Shown: positions 1-11,015 of the stretch, piece after piece | How the letters are laid out: each line of letters opens with the position of its first letter | Position numbering within the stretch: the stretch's first letter is position 1 | Assembly (NCBI RefSeq): GCF_005239225.2 | Contig: NC_133297.1 | Coordinates: 20,200,147-20,264,146, forward strand | From: Populus alba | Lineage: Eukaryota > Streptophyta > Magnoliopsida > Malpighiales > Salicaceae | Length of the DNA stretch: 64,000 nt | Direction of reading: 5' to 3' | Translations under genes and position numbers: made by a program | Notes under the pieces: generated by a model | What the model was told of the DNA's origin: nothing | The model's input: only the letters and a program-made list of their open reading frames with translations | Databases searched by the model: none

Positions 1-640
1 ATTTGATTCTCCTTATCCCCTCATCCTTGGAGCTTTTAAGATGATATCACATCCCTTTCTGCTGGTCAAGGTAATAAACTGTAACCCAGGAAAAATCAGA
101 AAAGAAAAAAATACTGATTTAAAAAATATAATTTTATCATAGAAAACAACAATTGAAAACCTAAGAAAAAAAAAAACTCTTACTCAGATTTTACACGGGA
201 AAGAGGAAGGAAAGTCTGAGATGAGAGGACACCTGAGTCTATTTTCGGCAGCATGGAGGATGTGGATTAGTTCACAAACACCAGCAATCATTCATTATAT
301 ATTTTAAATGGGTCAATGAATTGAGTCTAAAACAAAGGCATTGAATGCATTGGTTTTGAATATTTCAACCAATTCGGATTTAAAGGATTCATCGGAACAT
401 CAAGATAAGGTCTTAGTACATTTTATCTATATGTAAAAGGGATCCAATCTAACCTTGTTCGGGCCATGAGATTTCGGTAATAAAGCTGACAATTTTCCAA
501 ATTTTCAACCAGCTTTGCTTTTATGATGTTTCTATGTGTTTTGTGGATTTCTAATTTGTTTTGGACTTCCTATTAGATATGGGAACATTAATTATTTTCT
601 TTAAGTATTATGATTTATTTATTTTCTTTTTAGGTGATGA
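1..640. other. Unassigned AT-rich DNA at left edge
   Basis: I recognise no gene here. The stretch is AT-rich and could be the upstream part of the family D LTR that ends near 1249, or DNA in which D sits. No second copy of this LTR is present in the window, so its left border cannot be fixed. Bases 2-70 can be read without a stop and are followed by GT, but this is too short to support an exon. Confidence 0.3.
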
Positions 641-1249
641 GAAAACACAGCAAAGAAAATAAAATAATCCTACTACAACTTGAAAAATAATATGGGCGGC
701 TACTTTTTCCTTTCATTTCTAGGATTAATGGGTTACATATAAGGCTATAAATAAGCGTTGAATTAGTTCTGTAATATTTTCTTTCTTTCTCTTCTTCTCA
801 CGTCATAACTTGTAATTATAAGCTTTATTTTATTTTGTTAGCTACAACCCAAGGCTTGTTTAAGCTTAATTAATATTTTGTTTTCAGCTAGGATCCAAGA
901 CTAGTTTGGATCAGGTTATGAGCTTTTTAATTTAAGATTTTTGGGTCAGTTTTGTATATGGGCCAAATCAGTCCACTAGGGTAAATCCATTAGAGTTAAT
1001 TTTTCAAGAGCCATTTAAACTCATGTAACCAAAATTCCAGCAGTCATTGATGAATAATACTTCTAAATTTTTTAGTTTTAATGTATGAAAATGATTTTTG
1101 CATTCTTTAATTTTTGAACGAATTGAACCTGACTTATTAAAGATGTTTTTATTATGTCACACTCCTATTAGACCTATTTCAGATTTTTAGGATTAGATCT
1201 TGATCTTGATTATGGGTTGCATGACCACATGATCATAGGGTTCACATCA
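641..1249 (+). repeat. Family D 5' LTR, right part (left border unresolved)
   Basis: The segment ends in CATCA one or two bases before a TGATATCAGAGC primer-binding site, which is the layout at the end of a 5' LTR in Ty3/gypsy elements primed by initiator tRNA-Met. A TATAAATA box lies at 746-753, followed by a pyrimidine-rich stretch, as expected across the U3/R boundary. The left limit given is only a working boundary, because there is no partner LTR to compare with. The exact end could be 1246 or 1249. Confidence 0.5.
746..753 (+). promoter_or_regulatory. TATA box of the family D LTR
   Basis: TATAAATA, in the context GGCTATAAATAAGCG, lies about 500 bases upstream of the D primer-binding site. 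It is the best core-promoter candidate in this LTR. Confidence 0.45.
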
Positions 1250-1251
1250 AT

Positions 1252-1267
1252 TGATATCAGAGCTAGG
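1252..1267 (+). other. Primer-binding site of element D (initiator tRNA-Met type)
   Basis: TGATATCAGAGCTAGG matches the usual plant retrotransposon site that begins TGGTATCAGAGC and is complementary to the 3' end of initiator tRNA-Met, with a few changes. It starts two bases after a plausible LTR end and precedes D gag, so it fixes D on the plus strand. Confidence 0.65.
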
Positions 1268-2366
1268 ATCCGGAATCAAGTTATATCCTTATTATTTTTG
1301 TTATCTATTTATTTTCGTGTTAGTTTCTCTTTGTTTATCTTTGTTTTGTTTAAAGTCAATATTTGTTTTGTTTCAAGTCAGTTTTTTGTTTTCTTTCATG
1401 TGTGTATTCTTGGTATTCTGTGTTTATTGTCTTCTATTTTGAGTAGAAAAAAAGAAAGCAATCATAAAATGTTATTTGGGTTAAGATAGGTCTATAATAC
1501 ATCTATTTCATGACAACACGTCAAAAGTTATCGTAATTAACTCAAAACTGATATTCTAGTTATTTAGTGTGAAATAGTACTAATTATCAAGTATCAAGTC
1601 ATTTGAACATCGTTGGGCCTAGGTTGTAAATTCAGGTTTTAAAGGGGTTGTTTCATGTCCATATATCAAATCAACTCAAAATTTATATTTTATTTACTAG
1701 GGTCCTAATCGCAAAATATATTAAATTTAAGGTCATTTGAATATAGTTGTTTTTAGGTTTCATAATCGAGTTTTATCTTGCCATAAGGAGTCTCTTTTGT
1801 GTTAGCTTTCAAAACTTGTTTTGTTTCTATTGATTTTATTCTTGCCAATATATTATCACCATATTTGGGATATTTTGTTGTTATTTGAATCATTTTCATC
1901 ACTTTCACATATGTTTGTTTTCGATCAATTTTGGTCCAAACAAAAGTCAGATTTGTAATTTCAAGTCTAAATTAGTGTTCTTCCTATTGTAAACTCTATT
2001 CTTGTTGTGTGAAGTCTTCTTCTTCTTCATTTTTCTCTTTGTGTCATGTATTCAGCAAGGAAGAGGGAACAAAGGAGGATTCTAGCTCAAGGATGCAAAA
2101 AACTAAGCCATGAGTTTATGAAATAAACTTGTGTTTTGCGTGATGCAACACATTATTTTTGTTGGGATAAAGATCGAATCTAACTTATCAAGGTATAACT
2201 AACTTTATAGCATCATTCAATTTAATTTCAATAATGTTAGTGCCTTGGGACAGGTTTCCATTGTGTCATACTTCTCAAACCTGATTTTCAACTTTTTTAA
2301 AGAAGTATCATCTTTGTTGGGGTTGTTTGATCATGTGATCAAGAAGTTTGCATCAGTTGATATTAG
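1268..2366 (+). other. Family D leader between primer site and gag
   Basis: This is an untranslated, T-rich stretch. It holds two diverged copies of a sequence of about 134 bp (roughly 1520-1650 and 1654-1785); the GTCATTTGAA words at 1598 and 1732 mark the period. At 2330-2366 the sequence again resembles the LTR-end and primer-site region (GCATCAGTTGATATTAG) and runs straight into the middle of gag, so a deletion has removed the gag N-terminus. The hydrophobic reading frames at 1217-1489 have no family support. Confidence 0.45.
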
Positions 2367-2990
2367 TTGAATCAAGATTCTAAGTCAGTAGATGAATATC
2401 ATAAAGACATGGATATAGCAATGATTTGGTCTAATGTTGTTGAGGATAGAGAAGCCACTATGGCTAGATTTTTTAATGGGTTGAATCGGGACATTACCAA
2501 TATTATTGAGCTACAACACCATGTGGAGCTAGAGGACATGATTCACATGGCTATGAAAGTTGAGAGATAACTTAAAAGGAAGTGACATGTTCGACCAACA
2601 TTTAGTTCAAGTTCTTCATCATCTTGGAAGTCAAATCCAAGGAGAGAGGGTATTGTCCAACCGAGGTCATTTGTTCCTTCTAAAGCCGAACCATCGAAGG
2701 TTAAAGTTGATGTCCCTATTGGTTCCAAAGGTAAATCTAAAACTCAACCTAAATGTACTTGTGATGTTAAATGTTTAAAGTGTTAGGGATGAGGACATTA
2801 TGCTTCAAAGTGTCTAAACAAGATAATCATGATAATTGGAGATAATGGTGATATCGAATTTGAAAGTGACAAATTTAATTGTGAAGGCATGCCACCATTG
2901 GTAGATAGTGATGGGATGAGTTAGCATTACCGGTTGAGGATTCTTTGGTTATAAGGAAAATACCTCAAGTTTAGATCAAGGAAGATGGAT
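2367..2990 (+). pseudogene. Element D gag fragment (capsid part and zinc knuckle)
   Basis: Gag is the structural protein that packages element RNA in cytoplasmic particles. The frame begins in mid-domain with NQDSKSVDEYHKDMDIAM and continues through ATMARFFNGLNRDI and VELEDMIHMAMKVER, a pattern typical of the retrotransposon gag domain in plant Ty3/gypsy elements. A stop at 2568-2570 falls where Gln is expected. Further on, around 2766-2815, a CCHC zinc knuckle (C-x2-C-x4-H-x4-C) can be read, but two of its spacer codons are stops (TAG and TGA). An acidic tail follows. The N-terminus is missing. All three stops fit C-to-T decay of Gln or Arg codons. It is certainly non-functional. Confidence 0.8.
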
Positions 2991-3088
2991 CTAATCAACA
3001 AAGGGATAACATCTTCTATACATGTTGCTATATACAAATCAAGGTGTGTAGTTTAATTATAGATAGTGGAAGTTGTGATAATGTTTGT
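2991..3088 (+). pseudogene. Element D protease, N-terminal piece
   Basis: The reading frame gives a short strand followed by LIIDSGSCDNV. The D-S-G is the aspartic protease active site that processes the polyprotein. The frame is cut at 3088 by insertion of the family C LTR. It resumes at 7008 with SINLVSKLNLCTVKH, and the two pieces fit the usual order of this protease family. The last five bases (TTTGT, 3084-3088) are the left target-site duplication of the insertion. Confidence 0.75.
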
Positions 3089-3417
3089 TGTAACAGTCCG
3101 ACTATACAACTTGATCAATATTAAAAGATTCCAACATATCCTCTTTTAATTTGAGGGTAGTTTTTTTTTTTTTACCAAAAATTTGGCGGAGTTTCGTTTG
3201 TATTTAGAACATCCTTAGTTATCGACAACTATCAATTTACTCAATTAACCCATCATCACAAAGTCCCATAATTCCAAACCTTATATCAAACATCATAATT
3301 CAACACCTCATACAATCCACACAATATATATATCCTACAAGTAAGTTCAATATCAACATAGTCCATATATCATATCATAAAATTTAAAAGAAAAGAAATA
3401 CTAACTTGTAAAGAAAG

Positions 3418-4985
3418 TGACACGACCAAAAGATTAATGTCTTCTCTCAAGTGTAGGAGTGTCAAAGTAATAAATAAATCGGCAAGACTGGGGTCAAACC
3501 ATAAGGAGGTTAACTATATAAATTATAAACAACAACAACATTAGTAGTAGTAGTAGTAGTAGTAGTTATAATAATAATAATAATAATAATATTAAAGAGA
3601 GCTTTGAGATGTGATATTGATATAAGGATTATACAATGATAAAAAAATTGTCAAGGTTAGAGGATCCACTAATGGTATTTCAAATAAGTATAGTATAAAC
3701 TCCTATTATTTAACTGGAAACCACACATAAAGAAGGTTCCAATCAGATTATAAATTATTAACATGATTACATTAGTTATCTTATTCGAATAATGCTAATA
3801 CTTGTAAATGTTGTCAGGCATCCATAATGCTAACTTATGTTAGCAACAAATCAAGTTCCCTTTTATAGCACAGGTGTAGGTTATACCATATGGTTGGCTA
3901 TGAAAGTGTCAAGCATTTGTTGTACCAAGTGTTATACAGCACAAATCTAGATTAACCATTTAACAAGCAAAGTATTAAAAGTGAACAAGATAACAAATAT
4001 AAAACATGTTAATATCAAACATTAAAGTCCATGTTAAGTTTACACTATATTTATTCTTACACCATTAGTATAACCTTTTCACCTTGACATAATAAACTTA
4101 ACTAAACATAATGAATAAGAGAAACATAAATGAACAAGATAAGAACATATAAGTTAACTAAGTAACAGAAAGGAAATGAAAAGCATAAACAAGAGATTAA
4201 TATAAACAAAACTTAAGCATTACAAAAATATAAAAAGACAGAACAAGAACATGATTTGATCTGGAAAAAAAATATGCCTAAATGTATGGAAAATGCCTCC
4301 TTTTATAGGCTAAAATTTGAAACTATTGATTTGATGACTAATTGTTGAGTGGGGGGCCGCATCTTGACTTGGTGACAATCCTTATCTTCTTGTCTAAACA
4401 AAACGCCATTGATAACATCAGAATTTGAACATAATTAACCATGAAAGTTCTAGGAAATTGTCTCAGCTTTCCAACAAAACATAATTGAGGTCATTTGGAC
4501 TTCTAGAACTTGAGATATGGATTGAACACTAAACATAGTCTAGGTTGCAGGACTGATTCAGACTTCTCTGTTGTTGCTACAATTTGGACTTGAAAATGAC
4601 CTTTTTAAATCTTGGACTCCTAGAAAATTTTTAGGTCTATTTATTAGCTTTCCATCCATATAGAGCAGACCTAAATCCAAGATCTACAGCTCCATATATG
4701 ACCTAATGACCAAACAGTGTTCCAGTTTGAACTGAACCAGCATCTCTTTTCTAAGCTTAGCCCCCTCTCTTTGTCTTTTAAATTTCTGTAGTTAAACTTA
4801 TCAATCAATCCTTTTATTTATGTGATAGGCCTGCATTTAAAATGAACATTTACCATAAATTAAAGGTATCTTATAGTATCAAACTTGCTATTATAAAACA
4901 TGCATTCGTTAAGGAGTTATTGATAGTTCAAGTGCAAAATGATGATATAAAACCTTGATAAAAATGCACTTTTAAGTGCTAATCA
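3418..4985 (-). mobile_element. Solo family A LTR with intact target-site duplication
   Basis: The sequence runs TGACACGACC to GTGCTAATCA, the reverse complement of a complete family A LTR (1568 bp, TG..CA ends). It is flanked by GAAAG at 3413-3417 and GAAAG at 4986-4990, a perfect 5-bp duplication. No internal sequence is present, so it is the product of LTR-LTR recombination. The TATA box (minus strand) is at 4300-4307. A trinucleotide microsatellite (AAC, TAG and ATA units) lies at about 3527-3592, as in the other A LTRs. Confidence 0.92.
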
Positions 4986-5406
4986 GAAAGCATTTACATC
5001 ATAATAAGTGTTCTTAAACATTTCAAAAGGGTTAATTACAAGATAACTAAAATACTACATGCTAAGCTGAATTTTTATAAATACATTAAGGTTTACGCAA
5101 AAGTATACCACATAAATGCGTTAATTCCCTTTTGTTTAAATTAAATATTTACATAAGCTTGACAAAGTAGAGTCCTAATGATCACCCTGGATATTTGATG
5201 GACCTGTTACATAAATAAATATACTATTATGTTGATAAAGAAAATATATATGCTCATGTAATGTATACAAATGAAGTATTACTTTTCTATTAGATCCATA
5301 AGAATTCTAACAGAGAACTTATATTTTGCTTATAAATCTTTTAAACCTAATTAACACTCATTTACATATTCTTAATTTGAATACTCTTATTTACTTGCAT
5401 GAATCG

Positions 5407-5622
5407 GGTGACCTTGCAAAGTCTAATCTTGTAATTCATTTCCCAGCAATCCTATCATGAATGCCATTAGCCGAAGCAAATATTGTAAATCATCTCCCGG
5501 CAATCCTATCACGAATGCCATTAGCCGAAGCTAATCTTGTAAATCATCTCCCCGCAATCCTATCATGGATGCCATTAGTAGAAGCTAATCTTGTACATAC
5601 ACTAGACTTTATTTGCACTGAA
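5407..5622 (+). repeat. 54-bp tandem repeat, four units, in C1
   Basis: Unit starts at 5461, 5515 and 5569 are 54 bp apart, and a first, more diverged unit occupies 5407-5460. Each unit contains ATGCCATTAG, GAAGC and CAATCCTATCA blocks. Because 54 is a multiple of three, an open frame repeats an 18-residue unit, but nothing suggests that it is translated. Confidence 0.85.
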
Positions 5623-5974
5623 CAAGATATTTCTTATAATTGCATTCACTAGAAGAATTTTATATTGTATAAGTGCAAATAGAAGGAAGACCACGCACCT
5701 ATTTCGTCTGTCTCGCGATCTCTTCTAACAGAAGATCCAATCCTTGTTGCTCCTCTTGAATCACAAGGAAGTTTTTGGTTATGATTCCTTGAAGCTGATA
5801 ATACAGAGAATCCATATTAATCCATTACTCATATGTTACTTTCTATACATGTTCATTTCCTCATAATAACATACATACATATAACATGTATATTTTCAGA
5901 GTTAGTATCTCGATATGCAAGTGTTCATATAACTCAATTCTTTTATATTCTTATATATATTGTATTCATGTAAA

Positions 5975-6170
5975 AGTCTACTGTTACTGTCTAACTTCTA
6001 ACTATTATTGTCCAACTGTTACTATCTAGACATTGAACTGTTACTGTCCAACTGTTACTGTCTAAACATTGACCTATTACTGTCTAATTGTTACTGTCAA
6101 ACCATTATTGTCTAGATATTGAACTGTTACTGTCCAACCGTTATTGTCTAACTATTACTGTCCAACAGAA
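5975..6170 (+). repeat. TGTTACTGTC-type minisatellite in C1
   Basis: Irregular tandem copies of a 10-20 bp motif (CTGTTACTGTCYAAC, with CATTGAAC spacers) fill this stretch. A homologous array is at about 63772-63935 in C2, so it is an old part of the family C LTR. Confidence 0.75.
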
Positions 6171-7002
6171 TCAGTCATGACTCGGTCTCGGTTGGTAACC
6201 TATAACTAGAGTTCTACATCTCCAAATTGAGCAAGACCAGTTACCTTGGTTAGGTAACATTCAAATCTACAATTTATATGAGGAACCTAATCTTAATTCC
6301 CTCATCCTCTTGCCCAAAATCTCACCGAAAGTCAAGAGACAAGTCTATCTAGATTCGTCACCCGTTTCCCTTCACACAATACTTTCATAACCTACATACC
6401 ACATATGAATTAACTTAATTTTAATAACAAATACTTTTTCCCCAATTCATGTCTAAGAATCCTAACCTATAATTTATTATTAAGGCATCAATTCATTATC
6501 GAATTTGAAATGAATTTTTAAGATCATGTTTAGAATACCTTACTTGGTACAAATTAAGATTTTAATCTTCAACTAGTTGAAGATTTTCAACTCCCTCCTT
6601 TCTTTTCTTCTTGTTCATCCTTTGCACACAAATGTTTATCCCATCTATAAACCCTTAATCTTGGATGGGTTCTTGAAATTTTAGTGTTTCTTTCTTTATT
6701 TTGCAAGAATGGATGCAAAACTCCCTATTTTCTTTCCTTATGGTTCCTGCAGATTTTTTTTGGTGAGGAGAGGGTATTTATACGCTATAATTTCCCTTAT
6801 TTGAATTTAGGTCCCCTTTTCCTTTAAGTGTATTATTCTCTTCAATTACATCCAACCCTCAATAGTATCGGGTTTATTATAATGTCTCGAATTATTTCGC
6901 CTGGAAATTTATATTCAAAATTTTTTGAATTCCTGTTTTTATTTAACAATATCCATGAATTTCTTCACTTTTATTTATTTATTTTTTTTCCCAGGGTTTA
7001 CA

Positions 7003-7720
7003 TATTTAGTATTAACCTTGTTAGTAAATTGAATTTGTGTACTGTTAAGCATGCTAAACCATATAGATTGCAATAGTTGAATGATAGTAGTGAAGTGAAA
7101 GTGACTAAACAAGTTGTGGTTTCATTTTTTATTGGGAAGTATGTTGATGAAGTTATATGTGATATGGTACCAATACAAGCAAGTCACATCTTATTAGGGA
7201 GACCATAGCAATATGATAGGAAGGTAATTCACGATGGGGTTAAAAATAGGTATACCATTGTAAAAGATGGTAAAACCATCACTCTTGTACCTTTTACACC
7301 TAAACATGTGTATGATGATCAAATAAACCTAAAACATGAGCATGAGGCTATTTAGAGAGAAAATCAAGGTGAGAAAAAAGGGAAGAGAAGACTATTAAAT
7401 TCAACTAGAACCCAAAACACTACTACAACTTAGTAGGTCACCCATCTAAACACAAATAAAATTAAGCCAACACTCCAAACAAATCAGACCATTTGATCAC
7501 CACTTAAAAACACTCAAATCTAGCTGAGAGTGAAGGTAAGACAAGAGGAGTGAAGAAAATCATGAAGGGTGATGAGAATTATGTGAAAAAACTAAAAAAA
7601 ACAACCTAATTTTTATGCTATAGAGGGTAAGGTCAAATCTATATTTTTCACTAACAAGCCAATGATTTTACTTATGTACTAAGAGTCATACTTTAATACT
7701 AATGATCTTGATCATATTAT
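7003..7720 (+). pseudogene. Element D protease C-terminal part and linker to RT
   Basis: From 7008 the frame reads SINLVSKLNLCTVKH, then SEVKVTKQVVVSFFIGKYV, ASHILLGRP and NRYTIVKDGKTITLVPFTP. These are typical second-half blocks of the protease domain in plant Ty3/gypsy polyproteins; ILLGRP is the conserved end strand. Two Trp positions have become TAG (about 7072 and 7207). From about 7340 a poorly conserved charged linker leads to the reverse transcriptase, with several stops. It continues the piece ending at 3088. Confidence 0.75.
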
Positions 7721-8690
7721 GCCTAGTGCTGTTATTTCTTTATTACAGGAGTTTGATGATTTGTTTCCTAGCAATATTACTAGTAGATTACCACCATTAA
7801 AAGGGATAGAATATCATATTGATTTCATACTCGAAGCTTCAATTCCTAACAGGTCAACCTATAGAAGCAATCCCAAGGAGACAAATGAGATTTAAAGGTA
7901 AGTTGGTATATTCATGAGAGTATTAGCCTGTGTGTTGTACCCATGCTACTTGTGTCTAAAAAGAATGAAACATAGAGGATGTTTGTTGATTGTCAAGCCA
8001 TCAACAATATAATGGTAAAGTATAAACATCCCATTCCTAGGCTTGATGACATGTTAGATGAGTTACATGGATCTTGTATTTTCTTTAAAATTGAATTGAA
8101 AAGTGAGTACCATCAAATTATGATAAAAGGAGGTGATGATTGGAAAATAACATTTAAGACTAAGCATGGTTTGTATGAATGGTTAGTAATGTTGTTTGAA
8201 CTTACAAATACACCTAGTACATTTATGCATTTAATGAATCATGTGTTGCGTGCATTCATAAGTAAGTTTGTGGTTGTGTATTTTGATGACATTATGATCC
8301 ATAACAAGAATTTAATTGAGTATCTTGGTTATTTTCATAATATACTTAATGCGTTGCGTAGTGATAAATTATATGTTAATATTAAAAAGCATACCTTTTG
8401 CATGGAGAAAATTAAGTTTCTTAGCTATGTTTTAACTGCACAGGTATCAAGATGGATGAGGGGAAAGTTAAGACCATTCGGGATTGGCCTACACCAAAAT
8501 CGGTAAGTGAGGTAAGAAGTTTTCATGGGTTAGATAGTTTTTATAAGCGTTTTGTGAAAGATTTCAGTACATTAGCTACACCTTTGAATGACGTTGTTAA
8601 GAAGTCAATTGGGTTTAAATAGGAAAAGGAACAAGAATTGACTTTTGTTCTTTTGAAAGAGAAATTATGCTCTGCACTTGTTTTGGTTTT
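7721..8690 (+). pseudogene. Element D reverse transcriptase
   Basis: The RT domain copies element RNA into DNA. The N-terminal blocks LLQEFDDLFP and LPPLKGIEYHIDF are at 7740-7830. The longest open stretch (7979-8506, 175 residues) contains FVDCQAIN, YKHPIPRLDDMLDELHG, HGLYEWLVMLFELTNTPSTF and the catalytic VVYFDDIMI, with both Asp residues kept. The thumb region, with its FYKRFVKDFS-like block, follows in another frame after about 8500. Stops and frameshifts separate the parts. YEWLVM with YFDD points to the chromovirus side of Ty3/gypsy; I do not assign a finer lineage. Confidence 0.82.
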
Positions 8691-9080
8691 ACCTAACTTT
8701 ATGAAAGCATTTGAAATAGAATGTGATGTGTCTAGAATAAGAATAGGTGTTGTTTTGATCTAGGATCGGGGACCTATTGTGTATTTCAGTAAAAAAATTA
8801 AGTAAAACGACCTTGAACTATCCCACTTATGACAAATAACTTTATGCATTGGTAAGAGCACTTAAGACATGGCAACATTACTTATGGCTAAAAGAGTTTG
8901 TAATCCATTCAGATCATAAGTCCTTGAGGCATCTAAAAGGACAAGGTAAGTTGAATAGAAGACATGCAAAATGGATTGAATTCATTGAAACTTTTCCTTA
9001 TGTAATCAAGTATAAGCAAGGCAAAGACAACGTAGTGGCTAAAGCACTTTCACGTAAGTGTGTTATTTTAAACAACACGA
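8691..9080 (+). pseudogene. Element D RNase H
   Basis: RNase H removes RNA from the RNA:DNA hybrid. The readable blocks are FEIECDVS (first catalytic Asp), [44 protein letters not shown] and [26 protein letters not shown]. The 8849-9205 frame covers the C-terminal half. Stops occur near 8761 and 8838. The order and spacing are normal for Ty3/gypsy pol, directly between RT and integrase. Confidence 0.8.
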
Positions 9081-9994
9081 ATAATATATTGCTAGGCTTT
9101 GAATATGTGAAGGAATTGTATGTTAATGATTTTGACTTTTTCGAGATTTATAATACATGTGGACATTCAGCTTTTGATAAGTTTTATTTAATAGATGGTT
9201 ACTAGTTCTTTGCATGAATTGCTTCTTCGTGAAGTACATAGGGGTGGTTCAATGGGTCATTTTGGGGTTGCAAAAACTTTGGATGTATTTCATTTATATT
9301 TTTATTGGCTAAAGATAAAAAGGAATGTATAATGAATATGTAAATAATGCATTGCTTGTAGAAAGATAAAATCTAAAATATAACCGCATAGATTGTATAC
9401 ATCATTGCATGTGCCTACTAAACCGTGGGTAGATATCTCTATGGACTTTGTTTTAGGATTGCCTAGGTCAAAGAAAGGTAGAAACTCTATTTTTATTATG
9501 GTTGATAGGTTTTTTAAGATGGCGCATTCCATTGCATGTCATAAGACTAGTGATGCATCTCATATCGTAGACTTGTTTTATGGAAGATGTACATTTGCAT
9601 GGCATTCCTAGGAGTATAGTATCAGATCGTGATGTTAAGTTCTTTAGCTACTTTTGGAAGACTTTGTGTGGAAAGTTAGGAACTAAACTCTTATTTTCAA
9701 CAACTTGTCATCCTCATACATATGAGCAAACTAAGGTAGTAAGAAGAATTTTATCCCAACTTTTGTGTGTTGTTATTTAAAAGAATCTGAAAAGTTGAGA
9801 AGAATTTTTGCCTTTTGTTGAGTTTGTTTGTAATATAATTGTGCATTCGAGCACTGACTTTTCTCCTTTTGAAATTATTTATGGATTAAACTTTTCTCTT
9901 TTTAAAATTATTTATGAGTTTAATCCATTAACTCCAATAAACTTAATTCCTTTACCTTTTTAAAAAAGAGTAAGTTTAGATGGTGAAAAAAAGA
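9081..9994 (+). pseudogene. Element D integrase, interrupted at 9995
   Basis: Integrase joins the cDNA to host DNA. GGSMGHFGVAKTLD marks the N-terminal zinc-binding region. The core shows [19 protein letters not shown] (first catalytic Asp) and [10 protein letters not shown] (second Asp). The third catalytic residue, Glu in the expected GQTEVV block, reads TYEQTKVV, so Glu is replaced by Lys. A 33-bp tandem duplication (about 9859-9922) repeats the FSPFEIIYG-like block. The frame runs through NLIPLPF and VSLDGEKK and stops where an A-family LTR begins. The rest must lie right of this window. Confidence 0.8.
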
Positions 9995-11015
9995 TGATTA
10001 GTAATTAAAAATGTATTTTTATCAAGGTGTTATATCATCATTTTGCATTTGAAGTATCAATAACTCCTTAACTAAAGCATGTTTTATAATAACAAGTCTG
10101 ATACTATAATACCTTTAATTTATGATAAATGTTCATTTTAAATGCAGGCCTATCGCATAAATGAAAGGATTGATTGATGAGTTTAACTACTTAAATTGAA
10201 AGGATAAAGAGAGGGCCAAACTTAGAAAAGAGATGTTGATTCAGTCCAAACTGGAACACTGTTTGGTCATTGGATCATATTTGGAGCTGTAGATCTTGGA
10301 TTTAGGTCTGCTTTATATGGATGGAAAGCTAAGGCATAGGCCTAAAACTTTCATGGGAGTCCAAGAATTAAAAAGGCCGTTTTCAAGTCCAAATTGTAGC
10401 AACAACAGAGAAGTTTGAATCTATCCTGTAGCCCAGACATTGTTCAGTGTCCAACCCATATCTCGAGTTCGAGAAGTTAAAATGCACCGATTCTTTTTTT
10501 GGTTGGAAAGCTGAGACAATTTCCTAGAACTTTCATGTGTTAAGTTTGTTTAAATTCTGACGTTATCAATGACGTTTTGTTCAAACAAGAAGATAAGGAT
10601 TGTCACCAAGTCAAGATGTTGTCACCCACTCAACAATTAGTCATCAAATCAATAGTTTTAAATTTTGGCCTATAAAAAGAAGCATTTGCCATGAATTTAG
10701 GCATCTTGGTTTTCAGATCAAGATCATGCTTTTTATTTCTTTCTTTATATTTTTATTAACTTGTCTTATCTTTTTATCTTATTAATTCTTAATACTTTGC
10801 TTATTAAATGGTTAATCTAGATTTCTGCTGTATAACACTTGATACAACAAATGTTTGGCACTTTCATAGCTAACCATATGGTATAACCTACACCTGTGTT
10901 ATGAAAGGAACTTGATTTATTGTTAACATAAGTTAGCATTATGAATTCCTGATAATATTTAAAAGTATGGTGTTACTTAAATAATATAATTAATATGATC
11001 ATGTTAAAAATTTAT
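9995..11015 (+). mobile_element. Family A LTR copy A5, left part, inserted in D integrase
   Basis: It starts TGATTAGTAATTAAAAATG and matches other A LTRs over about 1 kb, with a TATAAAAA box at 10671-10678. The left flank AAAGA (9990-9994) is the expected 5-bp target copy. The LTR is cut at 11016 by a family C element, so its 3' end and any internal region are outside the window. No coding sequence is present. Confidence 0.8.

Larger units (their letters stand above)
3089..7002 (+). mobile_element. Family C LTR copy C1, inserted in the D protease
   Basis: It begins TGTAACA and ends GTTTACA, close to an inverted terminal pair, and it splits D protease codons that are otherwise continuous. The flanks are TTTGT (3084-3088) and TATTT (7003-7007), a diverged 5-bp duplication. 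Without the solo A LTR nested inside (3418-4985) it is about 2.35 kb. No gag, pol or primer site is seen, so it looks like a solo LTR of a large element. It carries a 54-bp tandem array and a TGTTACTGTC minisatellite. The block 5818-6240 matches 63613-64000 of C2. The ends are inferred from the split protease, so an error of a few bases is possible. Confidence 0.6.

Noticed and set aside
1..72. Possible exon end (open frame followed by GTAATA)
   Set aside because: It is too short, cut by the window edge and without a recognisable protein.
1217..1489. Hydrophobic 90-residue frame starting in the D LTR end
   Set aside because: It covers the primer-binding site and a T-rich leader. The Phe/Leu/Ser composition reflects base composition, and no homologue is recognised.
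5407..5622. CRISPR-like array
   Set aside because: The units are direct tandem repeats with no unique spacers, in plant nuclear DNA.
5461..5652. Repetitive 63-residue protein (MPLAEAN repeats)
   Set aside because: It arises because a 54-bp DNA repeat is divisible by three. There is no start context or homologue.
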